Origin: Teredinibacter purpureus | GTDB lineage: Bacteria; Pseudomonadota; Gammaproteobacteria; Pseudomonadales; Cellvibrionaceae | DNA: 64,000 bases | Direction: 5' to 3' | Assembly: GCF_014217335.1 (NCBI RefSeq) | Contig: NZ_CP060092.1 | Span: forward strand, 3,675,501-3,739,500 | In this document: positions 1-9,668 of the stretch, piece after piece | Position numbering within the stretch: position 1 is the stretch's first letter | Layout: each line of letters starts with the position of its first letter | Notes under the pieces: generated by a model | What the model was told of the DNA's origin: nothing | Database searches by the model: none | What the model saw: only the letters and a program-made list of their open reading frames with translations | Program-made: the position numbers and the translations under genes

Positions 1-1
1 A

Positions 2-1792
2 CTCGGTGAAACAACGTCAAAAGTATGCCCTCGTTGTAGTGGGCAAGGTACCATCCGTGGCACCAAAAACATCGCTCTCTCCATACTACGCTTAGTAGAA
101 GAAGAGGCCCAGAAAGAACGCAGCGCCGTTATTCGTGCGATCGTACCGGTAAGTGTTGCCACCTACCTACTCAACGAAAAACGTACAACGATCTCGGACA
201 TTGAACAACGACACGAAACGCGCGTCACCATTTTGCCTAACACCGAAATGGTAACACCGCATTACGACGTACAGCGCTTACGCGATGATGACACCACCAC
301 TGACAGCATCAGCTATCAGGTAGATCTCGGCAACGAAGAAAATGCCGAACCTGTCGAATCCAAAGCCATCCCTGTGAGCATGCCAAAGCCTGCCGTTCAG
401 CTCGCGGTACCTACTCAACCGGCACCAACACCTGCCCAGAAAGCAAAACCAGCAGAACCAGGGCTCATTAGCAAGATACTTAAAACCTTAAAAGAGCTCT
501 TTGCCAGCGAACCAAAGCCAAGCACTGAAACAAACAAAGGCAAACCTCGCACCCACCAGAAACGTGGAAACGCTAATCGCAACCGCAATCGTCGAAACAC
601 TCGTGGCGATAGAGACAGCCGTGGCGACCGAGATAATCGTGGTGATAGAGACAGCCGTGGCGACCGAGATAATCGTGGTGATAGAGACAATAAACGCGAC
701 AACGAAAATCGCGACGCCAACCGCAATCAGCGCGACGGCGCACGACGCGATCAACAAAATCGCAATCGCCGCAACACTCGCAGCGATGAAGATATCAACA
801 AGCCCGCTACACAAGAAACAAAACCACAAGCAAAAGCGGATGACGATAAAACCAATGGTGCTGACCGCCCCAACAAGCGACCTTCCAACCGTCGCGGTCG
901 CCCTCAGCAACGCCAGCGCGGGCCATTACCTGAAGTAGAAGCAGGTTTAACGCAACCACCGGAAATAGACGAGCTAGAGGCTGTAAGCACGCCTGCAGCT
1001 ACCGAAACAGCATCCACAGAAGAGCGCTCGGCCAACAGCGAAGGTAATACCCGCCCTCGTCGCAGCCGTAATCGAAACCGCAACCGCAACCGCCGTGATG
1101 AAAACAACACAACTCAAGCGCAAACACAGGAAGGTACAGACCAATCCAATAGTGCACCTGCCGAACAATTAACCCCCGATACCACAGTAACGGAAAAAGC
1201 AGAAGCACCAGCGACACCCGTAGTAGCAGCTGTTACGCAAGAAAACAGCACGGCCAAAGACAACACAGCACAAGCGCAAAGCGAACAGGCTCGTGAAGAG
1301 ACTCCCACTGCAGAAGCTCAAGACACTTCTGCAGTGGTACCTCCAGCTCCAGCTGTCATTGCCGTCGAACCTGAGACCAAGATCGAAAGTTCGCCCGTAG
1401 AAGAAAACGCTGAACACGAAAAACCTCAGCTTGCAGCCGAAGAGCCAAAGGCAGCCATAGAAGAAACCGTTGGCGTAGAAGCCGCTCCAGAAGAAAGCGT
1501 GCCGCAAGCTAAGGAAGAAACGCAATCTGCAGAGGAACCACCGAAGGCCTCACCCGCGAAAGCCGATACACCGGCACCTTCGCAGCCACGGTCGTTCTCA
1601 AGGTCCTCTAACGACCCGCGTTATGCGCCTAAACCCGTACAAAATACCTTAGTGACCAATGTAAGTGCATCTGCACAAATGGGTCGTCCACTCGATACCT
1701 CCGCTCCAGCCAAGGTTCAAAGCAAACCGCGTGATTTGGCTCGCCCTACTAACGACCCACGTCAGAGTAGAAACACGCTAGAGTCCGAGTAG
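2..1792 (+). CDS. rne: Ribonuclease E, C-terminal part (5' end outside window)
   Basis: RNase E is the endoribonuclease that starts mRNA decay and processes rRNA and tRNA. Its C-terminal half scaffolds the degradosome at the inner membrane. The frame is open from base 2, and the first residues match the end of the catalytic domain: a Zn-link CPRC motif, then SILRLVEEEA and TYLLNEKR, then ETRVTILPN and TPHYDVQRL. The rest is the disordered tail: an amphipathic SKILKTLKELF segment (about residue 155), Arg/Asp-rich repeats of the type RGDRDxR, several RNRNRNRR basic RNA-binding patches, and a long Ala/Glu/Pro-rich region. The ATG at 233 is only an internal Met, because the reading frame and family homology continue upstream of it. 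A terminator follows. Confidence 0.95.
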   Translation, partial: LGETTSKVCPRCSGQGTIRGTKNIALSILRLVEEEAQKERSAVIRAIVPVSVATYLLNEKRTTISDIEQRHETRVTILPNTEMVTPHYDVQRLRDDDTTTDSISYQVDLGNEENAEPVESKAIPVSMPKPAVQLAVPTQPAPTPAQKAKPAEPGLISKILKTLKELFASEPKPSTETNKGKPRTHQKRGNANRNRNRRNTRGDRDSRGDRDNRGDRDSRGDRDNRGDRDNKRDNENRDANRNQRDGARRDQQNRNRRNTRSDEDINKPATQETKPQAKADDDKTNGADRPNKRPSNRRGRPQQRQRGPLPEVEAGLTQPPEIDELEAVSTPAATETASTEERSANSEGNTRPRRSRNRNRNRNRRDENNTTQAQTQEGTDQSNSAPAEQLTPDTTVTEKAEAPATPVVAAVTQENSTAKDNTAQAQSEQAREETPTAEAQDTSAVVPPAPAVIAVEPETKIESSPVEENAEHEKPQLAAEEPKAAIEETVGVEAAPEESVPQAKEETQSAEEPPKASPAKADTPAPSQPRSFSRSSNDPRYAPKPVQNTLVTNVSASAQMGRPLDTSAPAKVQSKPRDLARPTNDPRQSRNTLESE

Positions 1793-1849
1793 ACATTAGC
1801 CAAACCTAGTCAGTAGACACCTCGGCGTTCACCCTAGGCTCTACAAACA

Positions 1850-1884
1850 AAAAGGCCAACCCCTAAAAAGGTTGGCCTTTTTTT
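1850..1884 (+). terminator. Rho-independent terminator after rne
   Basis: An 11-bp perfect stem (AAAGGCCAACC / GGTTGGCCTTT) with an 8-base loop runs into a T-rich stretch. It lies about 60 bases after the rne stop codon. Confidence 0.9.
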
Positions 1885-2126
1885 ATTAAAACTACAAAAT
1901 TCTCCACAATAAAATGGGAACCATTAACGGCATAAAACAGAACAGCGTATTCTTATGTACTCCTCTCTAACCTGCCACGAAAATCCTCTAAACTACGCTA
2001 GCATGTAAATCAAACAATGGTCTGAAAAGTGCCAGACACTCATAAAACAAGGTAAAAAGCACTTGCTAATCCCACCTTAAACTGGATTAATACGCCGCCT
2101 CAGCAACCCCTCCAAAACTCGATGTA

Positions 2127-3350
2127 ATGACTGTACTGATTCTGTTTCTCGCGGCAACCGCGATGCTGGCCATAGCCTTAGAAGAGGTTATTCACCTAAA
2201 CAAAGCCAAGAGCACCCTACTCCTCGGCTGTGTTAGCTGGATGTGCCTATTTATACACGCAAACAACACCGGCGATTTAATCGCAATTAATCACGCACTC
2301 AACGAAAACCTGCTCGACATCGCCACGCTATGGCTATTTCTAATGTCCACCATGACATTTGTAGCCTACCTAAATGCGCGCGGCCTCATTAGCGGGCTAG
2401 TACTTCGGGTTCTACCCAATTCCACATCGCTACGCAGCCTTACAATTTTTATAACGGTGTTCTCGTTAGTGTTATCCATGCTGTGCGACAACATTACCGC
2501 CACACTCGTATCTATAGCCGTTGTACAAAGCTTTAAACTTACCACTAGAGAAAAAGTGCGGCTTTGCGTGCTCTCGGTATACGCCGTTAATTCTGGTGGC
2601 GTTATCCTAATAACCGGCGATGTCACCACACTTATGATATTCAGCAACGGTCACGTGAGTATTTCCGAACTATTAACTTTAATTGTTCCCAGCTTGTGCG
2701 GGGTATTTGCTTTGATGGTAATGTTTCTCCTCCATCCAAATAAAGCCGTGGAAGCAGACACAAAAATACAACCTATACGCAAACTCGATATTGCTATAGC
2801 CGTACTCTTTTTCGGTACCATCACCGCAACTATGGGGCTCAGCCTATTCTACTCAGTGCCACCCGTACTCACATTCTTAACCGGCTTGTCCATGCTGTTT
2901 ATGCTCGGCGGTGTAGCAAACCACTTTGATAGCGAAATCCATCTAATGGAATACATTCGCAAAATTCAGTTCGATACGCTGCTATTTTTCTTAGGTATTT
3001 TACTGATTGTGGGCGCGCTAAAAGAAGTTGGTATATTAACATGGCTAACAAAAATCTATTTATCGATGAACCCCAATATTTCCAGCGCACTAATGGGCGG
3101 CCTATCGTCACTGCTAGACAACGTACCGCTCACCGCAGCACTGCTGAAAGCAGAACCTATTCTTACCACCAAACAATGGCTGTCACTGGTATATGCGGTG
3201 GGAGTTGGGGGTTCTATCTTAGTGATTGGTTCGGCAGCTGGCATAGTGGCTATGAGTAAAGTTAAAGAGATTACTTTTTTCAGCTATCTACGCTACGCGC
3301 CCCACCTTATACTGGCGTATCTAGTGGGCTATGGAGTCACACTTCTTTAA
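2127..3350 (+). CDS. nhaD: NhaD-type sodium/proton antiporter
   Basis: This is a 407-residue polytopic inner-membrane protein of the ion transporter superfamily. It most resembles NhaD Na+/H+ antiporters, which export Na+ in halotolerant and marine bacteria. The N-terminal EEVIHLNKAKS stretch resembles the EEFTHLRKSKP region of NhaD. The motif CDNITATLVSIAVV and a later LLDNVPLTAALL are the two repeated Asn-containing half-site motifs of this fold. About ten to twelve hydrophobic segments are visible. The ATG at 2127 gives the full family start but has only a weak ribosome-binding site. An arsenite or citrate permease of the same superfamily is the main alternative. Confidence 0.8.
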   Translation: MTVLILFLAATAMLAIALEEVIHLNKAKSTLLLGCVSWMCLFIHANNTGDLIAINHALNENLLDIATLWLFLMSTMTFVAYLNARGLISGLVLRVLPNSTSLRSLTIFITVFSLVLSMLCDNITATLVSIAVVQSFKLTTREKVRLCVLSVYAVNSGGVILITGDVTTLMIFSNGHVSISELLTLIVPSLCGVFALMVMFLLHPNKAVEADTKIQPIRKLDIAIAVLFFGTITATMGLSLFYSVPPVLTFLTGLSMLFMLGGVANHFDSEIHLMEYIRKIQFDTLLFFLGILLIVGALKEVGILTWLTKIYLSMNPNISSALMGGLSSLLDNVPLTAALLKAEPILTTKQWLSLVYAVGVGGSILVIGSAAGIVAMSKVKEITFFSYLRYAPHLILAYLVGYGVTLL

Positions 3351-3411
3351 CGGGCGCCAAACGCTCGCCAATCAAAACCAAAAACCGCCCAACAGATATA
3401 CGAACACCAAA

Positions 3412-3454
3412 GGCCCGCTATATTTCACCACTCTCACGTGAAAATAGAGGGCCC
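3412..3454. terminator. Hairpin between convergent genes
   Basis: A long imperfect hairpin pairs GGCCCGCTATATTTCAC with GTGAAAATAGAGGGCC. It lies between the convergent nhaD and rsgA genes, so it may act as a two-way terminator. The T-runs are poor. Confidence 0.5.
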
Positions 3455-3516
3455 ATTACTCGTTCATTCACGTCACCTAGCACACAGGCTATACACATAG
3501 ATTTCAAACAAAAAAA

Positions 3517-4581
3517 TTATCGTTTCTTATTTTTCATCGTAGCTTTTATAAGCTTTCCAAAAGCCTTATCCTTCTTTCTTTTTTCTGAATAAGACATTTC
3601 GTTAAATTCTGACTCTTTTTTCATCTTTAGATGATTTCTATAACGCTGCTCGGAAAGCTCCCCAGCCTTTATGGCCGCCAATATTGCACAGCCCTTCTCA
3701 TTATTATGGGAGCAATTAGAAAATTTACACATTTCAGCAAGCGCCAATATATCCGAGAACGTCGCATCCAGCCCCTCCTCGACAAACATACCGCCCATCT
3801 CTCGCATGCCTGGAGTGTCTATAATCATAGCGCCACAGTCTAAACGAACTAATTGACGGCTAGTCGTTGTGTGTCGGCCTTTGCTTTGTATATTACTTAC
3901 CGGCTGAGTTTGGAATGTAGTACTACCGAGAATACAGTTAAGCAAAGTAGTTTTACCCACACCAGAGGAGCCTAATAAGCAATAAGTAGATTCGCTCTCT
4001 AACGAACCCATAATACAATCGATATTGTCTCGGCTTAAATTGCTAAATTCAATAACCGCAATGTTAGGAGCAATAGCCGCGATTTTTTGCTTACATTCGC
4101 CCGCGTCTTCTTTAGATGTAAGATCGCATTTGCTGAGCAAAATAACCGGCGTAATCCCGCCTTCATTCACCATAACCAAATAACGTTCCAACCGCCGTAG
4201 ATTGAAATTATCATTCAAAGACTGGATAATAAAAGCAACATCAATATTGGCCGCAATCAGTTGGAAATCAACAAGCTTTCCCGCCGCCTTCCTTTTTAAA
4301 AGTGTTTTTCGTGGCAAAACACCGACGATAATCGCATGAGTCGCGTCATCGTAAAAATCGGCATACACCCAATCACCCGTGGTCGGAAGATCGCTAGCCG
4401 ATTCTGAAGAATAAAGAAGGTTTCCTGACAGCTCAGCAAATATCGCCCCCTCTCCTTTCGTCACCGTATAGCTATCTTTATGCACAGACACAATCCGTGC
4501 CACCTCATGATCTGCAATTTTTTCGCCATCCGCGCGCGTCTCAAACCAATCGCTATACCCAAGCTTTTTCACGTTATTCAT
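3517..4581 (-). CDS. rsgA: Ribosome small-subunit-dependent GTPase RsgA
   Basis: RsgA is a circularly permuted GTPase that helps mature the 30S subunit. The 354 residues show an N-terminal OB-fold region (about 25-100). The G4-like LLSKCDL motif (about 145) comes before the P-loop GSSGVGKTTLLN (about 200), and the G3 DTPG motif follows (about 255). This order is the permutation that defines the family. The C-terminal zinc site is C-x4-C-x-H-x5-C (about 288-300). The length fits the longer RsgA paralogues. The ATG at 4581 is the only sensible start. Confidence 0.92.
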   Translation of the reverse strand: MNNVKKLGYSDWFETRADGEKIADHEVARIVSVHKDSYTVTKGEGAIFAELSGNLLYSSESASDLPTTGDWVYADFYDDATHAIIVGVLPRKTLLKRKAAGKLVDFQLIAANIDVAFIIQSLNDNFNLRRLERYLVMVNEGGITPVILLSKCDLTSKEDAGECKQKIAAIAPNIAVIEFSNLSRDNIDCIMGSLESESTYCLLGSSGVGKTTLLNCILGSTTFQTQPVSNIQSKGRHTTTSRQLVRLDCGAMIIDTPGMREMGGMFVEEGLDATFSDILALAEMCKFSNCSHNNEKGCAILAAIKAGELSEQRYRNHLKMKKESEFNEMSYSEKRKKDKAFGKLIKATMKNKKR

Positions 4582-4589
4582 AAAACAGT

Positions 4590-5935
4590 ATTAACCTCGC
4601 CCATTATTACGAACATTGATATTCTTAAGCTCCTCACCATCACCCAAGCTCTCGCAAATCACCAATTCTATCAGCGAGAAGAAGATTCCCAACACTTCAA
4701 TACTGCCTATTCAATACAAGTCAGTACGCTACCAACAATAGCCTGATCATAACGCTCTGCCAGCCAAAAGCGTCAAATATAGCGAAGAGAGGCGAAGGGA
4801 GACTAGTTTTCTCGCTCTACAAACGTAAAAAAACTGACCGTACCACGCCGAGAAATATTACGGAAATAATTTGGCGTAAAATAAAGCTACGTGACATATT
4901 CAAATAAGCGTGGCATAAGTGGACTGACCCCGCTATTTGAGAGTGATTTTTATAGGGTTTATGAACCCTTAAAATACCTCTATCACAACATCAGGCTCCG
5001 ACCCCAGAATTAAATACTCACCATTTAAAGCAATAGCCTGCTTGGTTTTTTTCGTTAGTACTTCTTGCGCTAACTGACATTTGTTATGTAAATAATTGTA
5101 TATTCTAAACCCATTCCCATAAAAATATGCGAGTATTGTTCATTGACAATCTAGGCCGCGTGAAATCCCTCTAGCCTATAAGTCATCATCATTAACGACG
5201 CGTAACATTAAAAATATATTCAGAATAGCAGGAACAAATATTTTATCTTTAAACGATTTTTTAATATTGAATACACCCCTTCCCTAGGCTATCACCAACA
5301 ACATCGATACCAGCAACCAACCCAACCTCAGTTGTTATTGCGTTTATGATAATTTTCTTGTTGCGTCCACATGTTACGCCAAGCCTACCACTGGACGCTC
5401 GACACCGTTAAGGAGAACTGTAATTAGCCCCCTATTTTTCGACGCACAAACCAGAGTTGCCCATCACGTCAACCGTGGTTTCACCTCCCTTTTTATGAAT
5501 ACAACGTAATACTGAAAACAGACCTTCCCAGCCGATTCGTTTACCTCTCCTAGATTGAACACAGCCTTATTGGCGGCTCTATTAATTGCAGTTACATACG
5601 GATAATGAATATTATCCCCTTCGCAACACCTATTGCCAATTACGTTTCTATTTCATTTGATAAAGACATCGCATCGTATAACGACTACAACATCTTCTTT
5701 GCCTATATGGTGCCCTCAAGCTAAAGCGCATATAGCTACGCGTTCAAACCTAGACACATAATCCAGCGCACACCTCTACAGCCTACATCATTACAACGCT
5801 CACCTTCATCCATTGAAAGCGGTGCGCAACTTTTTTCACCGCTCGCTAGAACTCATGTTTCCATCTCATTAAACCGGCCAAGCCTACTCTTGTGATCTAG
5901 CCCGGCAAAGGGACCATTAAAAACACAACCCCTCT
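4590..5935. other. Gene-poor stretch of 1.3 kb
   Basis: I see no credible coding region, RNA gene or mobile element here on either strand. All frames are broken every few dozen codons. It may be decayed sequence at the junction between the core genome and the accessory region. Confidence 0.5.
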
Positions 5936-5938
5936 CAC

Positions 5939-6664
5939 TTAAAAAGGGCAAGCGCTTCTACCTTTTATTCGAGCACCACCCCTTGGATGGTCAAAATCCA
6001 GCTCGCTGGCATGCAGCAATAACCGATTGGCCATTTTCTCACTAACATTATTCTTATACAAATCGCAGCCCAGTATAGGCCGACCAACTTTAAGGCTATG
6101 TATTCGCAACTGATGGGTGCGCCCCGTTAATGGCGTAAATTTCACTCGACAACGTGCAGGCTTATCTAGACGCTCTAACACTTGGTATTCACTACAGGCA
6201 GGTTTTCCTGTATCGAAACATATTTTTTGTAAGGGAAAATTTTCTTTGTCTTTAGCAATAGGATATTCAATTTTACCGTTGTCACTCACCAACCAGCCTT
6301 CTAGCATAGCGATATATTCTTTCCTCACGGTACGCGCTTGAAACTGTTTAGTTATATTACTATTTGCGTTCTTGTTCAATGCTATAAGCATAATACCCGA
6401 AGTGCCAAAATCTAATCGGTGCGCTAAAGTTGCCGAGGGAAACCCACGAACCTCTTGCTCTACCCCCTCTCCCTTTAAGCACCCCTGCACTAATCGGTAA
6501 TGCACTGAATCTTTATTACGAGGGTTTTTACCCGATAGGCTTAACAGGCCACTAGGTTTTTCTATAAGTAATATTTCCGTATCTTCATACAAGATACGAA
6601 TTTCACCATAACAAGGTGGTGCAATAAAGTCATCGACAATACAAGAAGATAGTTTGGCGGGCAT
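5939..6664 (-). CDS. RluA-family RNA pseudouridine synthase
   Basis: The 241-residue protein should convert specific uridines in rRNA or tRNA to pseudouridine. The catalytic motif HRLDFGTSG (about residue 90) carries the nucleophilic Asp. The RluA-family motifs RILYEDTEILLIEKPSG (about 25-40), KEYIAML and GRTHQLRIH (about 185) are all present in order. There is no N-terminal S4 domain, so it resembles the short RluA/TruC-like members. The target position cannot be told from sequence. It is the last ordinary chromosomal gene before the mobile region. Confidence 0.88.
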   Translation of the reverse strand: MPAKLSSCIVDDFIAPPCYGEIRILYEDTEILLIEKPSGLLSLSGKNPRNKDSVHYRLVQGCLKGEGVEQEVRGFPSATLAHRLDFGTSGIMLIALNKNANSNITKQFQARTVRKEYIAMLEGWLVSDNGKIEYPIAKDKENFPLQKICFDTGKPACSEYQVLERLDKPARCRVKFTPLTGRTHQLRIHSLKVGRPILGCDLYKNNVSEKMANRLLLHASELDFDHPRGGARIKGRSACPF

Positions 6665-6780
6665 TAACGGTAACCTCTTGAAAACCCAATTTATACACAG
6701 TATTTAAACAGAACACTAACCGTTTTCTTGACACATTAACACTAAACTTAAGATGCTCTTTTGCCACAAACTTACCTACA

Positions 6781-7187
6781 CTACCCACCTCCTGCGGGAG
6801 CAACCTTGGATCTCACAAGTTCCTCCCTCATCTCTTTATACATGCCACGGTTTTATAACTCCGCTAATTCGCGACAATCTTGCCTTTACGATTGCTTTGC
6901 GTGGGCTTCGACAGCGTTACAGGCCTTGCCAATTAGAACAACACATTTACGGAGCGATACCAACACTTCAGGGACACGAATCCCCTGTGGCCTACATAAT
7001 TCTCTGTCTACGCTTCACACTGTTTGTTCGATTAATTGAAAACTTTAAAAATAAATAACGTTTTCCGGAAAGGTATCAGCAATCCTTAATCTCCGCGCAG
7101 CGCGCAAGACTCGATACGGGTGAGCGGCTAAGTCTTACCCGACAGGGACTTTCACCCCGCAAGATGGGACAAGCTTCCTTGTCGCAC
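6781..7187 (-). mobile_element. Group II intron, 5' fragment (407 bp)
   Basis: The fragment aligns with the 5' 407 bases of the complete intron at 38.0-40.0 kb without visible indels and with few substitutions. On the minus strand it opens with GTGCGAC and contains GGGGTGAAAGTCCC, typical of the start of bacterial group II intron domain I. It stops abruptly at 6781, so the intron is truncated. As in the complete copy, the intron begins directly after an attC end (GGCGTTA). Confidence 0.8.
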
Positions 7188-7250
7188 TAACGCCCACACA
7201 AAAGGCGCGCCCAGCGTAACGAAGTGGAGCGTTTTTTAATGCGATTATTA
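7188..7250 (-). other. attC site (degenerate R'' box)
   Basis: The site begins TAACGCC on the plus strand, next to the intron fragment, and ends ATTATTAGG where GTTA would be expected. It follows the GFA-fold cassette gene. Confidence 0.55.
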
Positions 7251-7255
7251 GGCAT

Positions 7256-7675
7256 TTAAGAGCCCATACCGGGAGGCAAAATATCGAATTTTGGAACACC
7301 CTCAGGATAAACGGCCCATGAAGGGGCTGACGCAGTATAAATTGCCATTGACGGTGCAAGACCACTCACTTGATGAAGCGTTGAGACCCCGACAGAATAA
7401 AAATTACCGACTGTAACTTCCGCCGCTACCATTACCCCGCAATGAGAGCAAAACATGTGGCTCATATCTTTGCCCGAATCGCCTTTACGTGTATAGATTG
7501 ATGGGCTTCCTGCCGTAATTTTGAACTTGTCTTTCGGGAACCATGCGCCAAACCATTTATCTGAGCCAGTATGAATTTGGCACTCTTTGCAATAACAAAA
7601 TACTGCATTCACCGGCTCATCTTCGACAGAATATTTTAATTCGCCGCATCCACAACTTCCATTTCTAACTGTCAT
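7256..7675 (-). CDS. GFA-fold zinc protein (glutathione-dependent formaldehyde-activating enzyme-like)
   Basis: The 139-residue protein has the cysteine pattern of the GFA/CENP-V zinc fold: C-x-C near residue 8 (SCGCGELKY), CYCKEC near 32, and CSHC near 80. Family members bind zinc. Few have a proven enzyme activity, so formaldehyde metabolism should not be assumed. An ATG 69 bases upstream would start inside non-coding sequence. The start at 7675 has AGGAG at the right distance. The gene lies between two attC sites, so it is an integron cassette. Confidence 0.85.
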   Translation of the reverse strand: MTVRNGSCGCGELKYSVEDEPVNAVFCYCKECQIHTGSDKWFGAWFPKDKFKITAGSPSIYTRKGDSGKDMSHMFCSHCGVMVAAEVTVGNFYSVGVSTLHQVSGLAPSMAIYTASAPSWAVYPEGVPKFDILPPGMGS

Positions 7676-7718
7676 TTTAATCTCCTGTTTAGTTCGACGG
7701 TATTGCCAAACGTCTTTA

Positions 7719-7792
7719 TAACGGGCAGCCTGTGGCGAAGCCACGTTTTAGGCTGTCCAACCACGAAGTAGCGTTCGCTGATAAATTCGTTA
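7719..7792 (-). other. attC site
   Basis: It runs from TAACGGG to TTCGTTATA and has inverted arms (GGGCAGCCTG / AGGCTGTCC). It belongs to the acyltransferase cassette. Confidence 0.75.
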
Positions 7793-7799
7793 TATACCA

Positions 7800-8813
7800 T
7801 TAGCCGGTGAATAATATTTTTATATTTTTTTTCGAGGACTCACTTGCAATATTCGTAATAATTTTTTTAACAAAGTAGACCTGTATGAAAGCAAGTAAAG
7901 TAGCTAGCAACATAACAACAATATATTTAATTAAAAAATGAGCATTAAAATATTTAACGATCGGAATATGCCATAGATAAATCCAAATTGAATTATTCGC
8001 CATAAAAGTTACAACCTTTTCTATTTTTATTTTTGAAAAAACACCTTCAATTTCTTTTGAGTAATACCACAACGTACAGGACACGAATAAAGAATATGAA
8101 AAATAATAAATAGATGGTGGGTATTTATAGTTTTGAGTAGGTACAAAATGGCCATAAAACAAATACAACCCTACAGCTGGCACAGCAAAAAGGAGAAAGC
8201 TTACAATTGAAATGTATCTTATTTGTACGTCTTTAAGCAATGGTATGCGCAAGCCGACAGCAAACACTACCCCATAAGGAACAATATAATGTGTTACATA
8301 CGACATGGTTTTTCCTGCTCCTTTTTGGATATACGGTAAAGATAAATACCTAAGGAGTTCATAAATAATAAAAACCAAAAACAACAAAATAAAATATTTT
8401 TTATGCGAACTAATTTTTTCATGAAGTTTAAAAATAAGCGGGGAAATCATTGCCACCAAAACAAATACTTTTATAATCCAAACATAGCCGATACCACTAA
8501 TAAGTAAATATGATGTTATAACTTTATGTAAATTTAGATCTAAGCTTTTCGGGTCTAGCATTAACAATGAAATAAAATATATTGTTAAAAATATCCATAC
8601 AGGAAATATTAACCTTTTCACCCGCTTCCATAGGTAATTTAAATATTTATCATTAACCTTATAACTCAAACCGAACGACATACCTGAAACTAAAACCATT
8701 AAAGGAACATCAAAATTACGAATCTGAAAGAGAACTCCATATGAACCAACATGAGAAAATATAATCATTGATAGACCAATGAATCTCAAAAGATCGATTT
8801 TCGAATTACGCAC
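7800..8813 (-). CDS. Acyltransferase-3 family membrane protein
   Basis: This is a multi-pass membrane protein of about 337 residues in the acyltransferase-3 (OafA/WecH-like) family, which acetylates sugars or lipids at the envelope. The N-terminal KIDLLRFIGLSMIIFSHVG is the family signature with the conserved His. The RxxFPxW-like KRLIFPVWI and about ten hydrophobic helices follow. I place the start at GTG 8813, preceded by AAGGAAAG, because the longer frame from 8849 begins inside the neighbouring attC site. The cassette is AT-rich compared with the core genes. The substrate is unknown. Confidence 0.8.
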   Translation of the reverse strand: MRNSKIDLLRFIGLSMIIFSHVGSYGVLFQIRNFDVPLMVLVSGMSFGLSYKVNDKYLNYLWKRVKRLIFPVWIFLTIYFISLLMLDPKSLDLNLHKVITSYLLISGIGYVWIIKVFVLVAMISPLIFKLHEKISSHKKYFILLFLVFIIYELLRYLSLPYIQKGAGKTMSYVTHYIVPYGVVFAVGLRIPLLKDVQIRYISIVSFLLFAVPAVGLYLFYGHFVPTQNYKYPPSIYYFSYSLFVSCTLWYYSKEIEGVFSKIKIEKVVTFMANNSIWIYLWHIPIVKYFNAHFLIKYIVVMLLATLLAFIQVYFVKKIITNIASESSKKNIKILFTG

Positions 8814-8828
8814 TAGCTTTCCTTGAAC

Positions 8829-8923
8829 TAACGCCCATAGCAGGCGCATTTTTATAGGTGATTGTTTTTATGCCAGCGTAGCGCCCGGCATAAAAACGAG
8901 CGCCGGAAAAAATGTCGACCTGG
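8829..8923 (-). other. attC site, truncated at its right end
   Basis: It starts TAACGCCCATAG. The right arm ends in an IS30 remnant rather than a clean GTTA. Confidence 0.55.
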
Positions 8924-8969
8924 CTATGTTCGCTAATCGCTTTCATTGCACTTCAGTTGATAACCTGGG
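8924..8969. mobile_element. IS30 right-end remnant
   Basis: It matches the last 46 bases of the complete IS30 copies (ending GATAACCTGGG) with two or three mismatches. Only the end remains, next to an attC site. Confidence 0.75.
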
Positions 8970-8974
8970 CATTT

Positions 8975-9427
8975 CTATTCCGAATCCTGTAGGTTTCCCT
9001 GGATTATAATTAGACATGCTTTTGCACATTTGCGTACTTTTTCATTTTTAGCATTGATCGAAACATGTGCTATACCGGCAATCGCAGTTTCGTTAAGGCT
9101 TTCAAGTGGTATATTGGAGCAATTACATGGTAACTGCGCCCCGACAGCATCGGGGTAAGCATGCGTGACTATGTCCGCATAGTTCTGCAGTTTTTCGGGA
9201 GGCATTCTTGAAAAATCCAATTTAGAAACTTGTTCAGATGTATATGCCAGACCGGACTCGTTGAATGTTATACCTTCCAAATTTTTGGGACATATTTTTC
9301 TCGCTGATTCGACCACCTCAGGGAATGACCATGATTCAGGTTGCAATATTTCCACCTCTGAAATGGCGAGCGCACTTACTACTGCCAATAACGTAAAGCA
9401 AAAAACCTTGCACATATTTTGATACAT
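8975..9427 (-). CDS. Secreted hypothetical protein (cassette gene)
   Basis: I do not recognise the family. The 150-residue product has a clear N-terminal signal peptide (hydrophobic core FCFTLLAVVSALA, about residues 8-21) and five Cys in the mature part (ICPKN, PCNCSN, RKCAKAC), so a disulfide-bonded periplasmic or secreted domain is likely. The start at 9427 has AGGA nine bases upstream. It sits between attC sites in the same orientation as its neighbours. Confidence 0.65.
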   Translation of the reverse strand: MYQNMCKVFCFTLLAVVSALAISEVEILQPESWSFPEVVESARKICPKNLEGITFNESGLAYTSEQVSKLDFSRMPPEKLQNYADIVTHAYPDAVGAQLPCNCSNIPLESLNETAIAGIAHVSINAKNEKVRKCAKACLIIIQGNLQDSE

Positions 9428-9449
9428 TATCGAATTCCTGATTATTGCC

Positions 9450-9578
9450 TAACGTTAAGTTCAGCGGCAGCTTTTAAGTTGCGGCTTTGTGGAATACTTT
9501 TGCGCAGCAAAACCACAAAGACGCGACTTAAAAGCTGTCCAGTGGAGCGAAGCGGAACGATGCTGCAACGCCTTGTTG
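9450..9578 (-). other. attC site next to IS91-type insertion
   Basis: It begins TAACGTTAAG and ends CTTGTTGAAC. Long inverted arms (AGCGGCAGCTTTTAAG / TTAAAAGCTGTCC) and an inner palindrome are visible. The cassette that should follow has been replaced by the IS91-type element. Confidence 0.65.
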
Positions 9579-9620
9579 AACGAAGCCGCTACGCGGCAAA
9601 GTTAAAATCCTTATGTATTA

Positions 9621-9666
9621 GATAATTCCTCTCCGAGCAAGCCCGCTCGTTAACGAGAGGAATATC
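9621..9666 (+). promoter_or_regulatory. Hairpin covering the recombinase ribosome-binding site
   Basis: GATAATTCCTCTC pairs with GAGAGGAATATC, enclosing a second stem CGAGC/GCTCG. The 3' arm holds GAGAGG, the likely Shine-Dalgarno of the recombinase starting at 9669. The fold would therefore hide it, and it may also be part of the element's terminus. Confidence 0.55.
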
Positions 9667-9668
9667 TA

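Noticed and set aside
488..1525. Long minus-strand frames opposite rne
   Set aside because: They mirror the repetitive codons of the rne tail and have no recognisable product or ribosome-binding site.
233..1792. Gene starting at ATG 233
   Set aside because: The frame is open to base 2 and encodes RNase E motifs upstream, so the ATG is internal.
4480..4746. 88-codon frame overlapping the rsgA start
   Set aside because: It lies antisense to rsgA and then in gene-poor sequence. There is no support for it.
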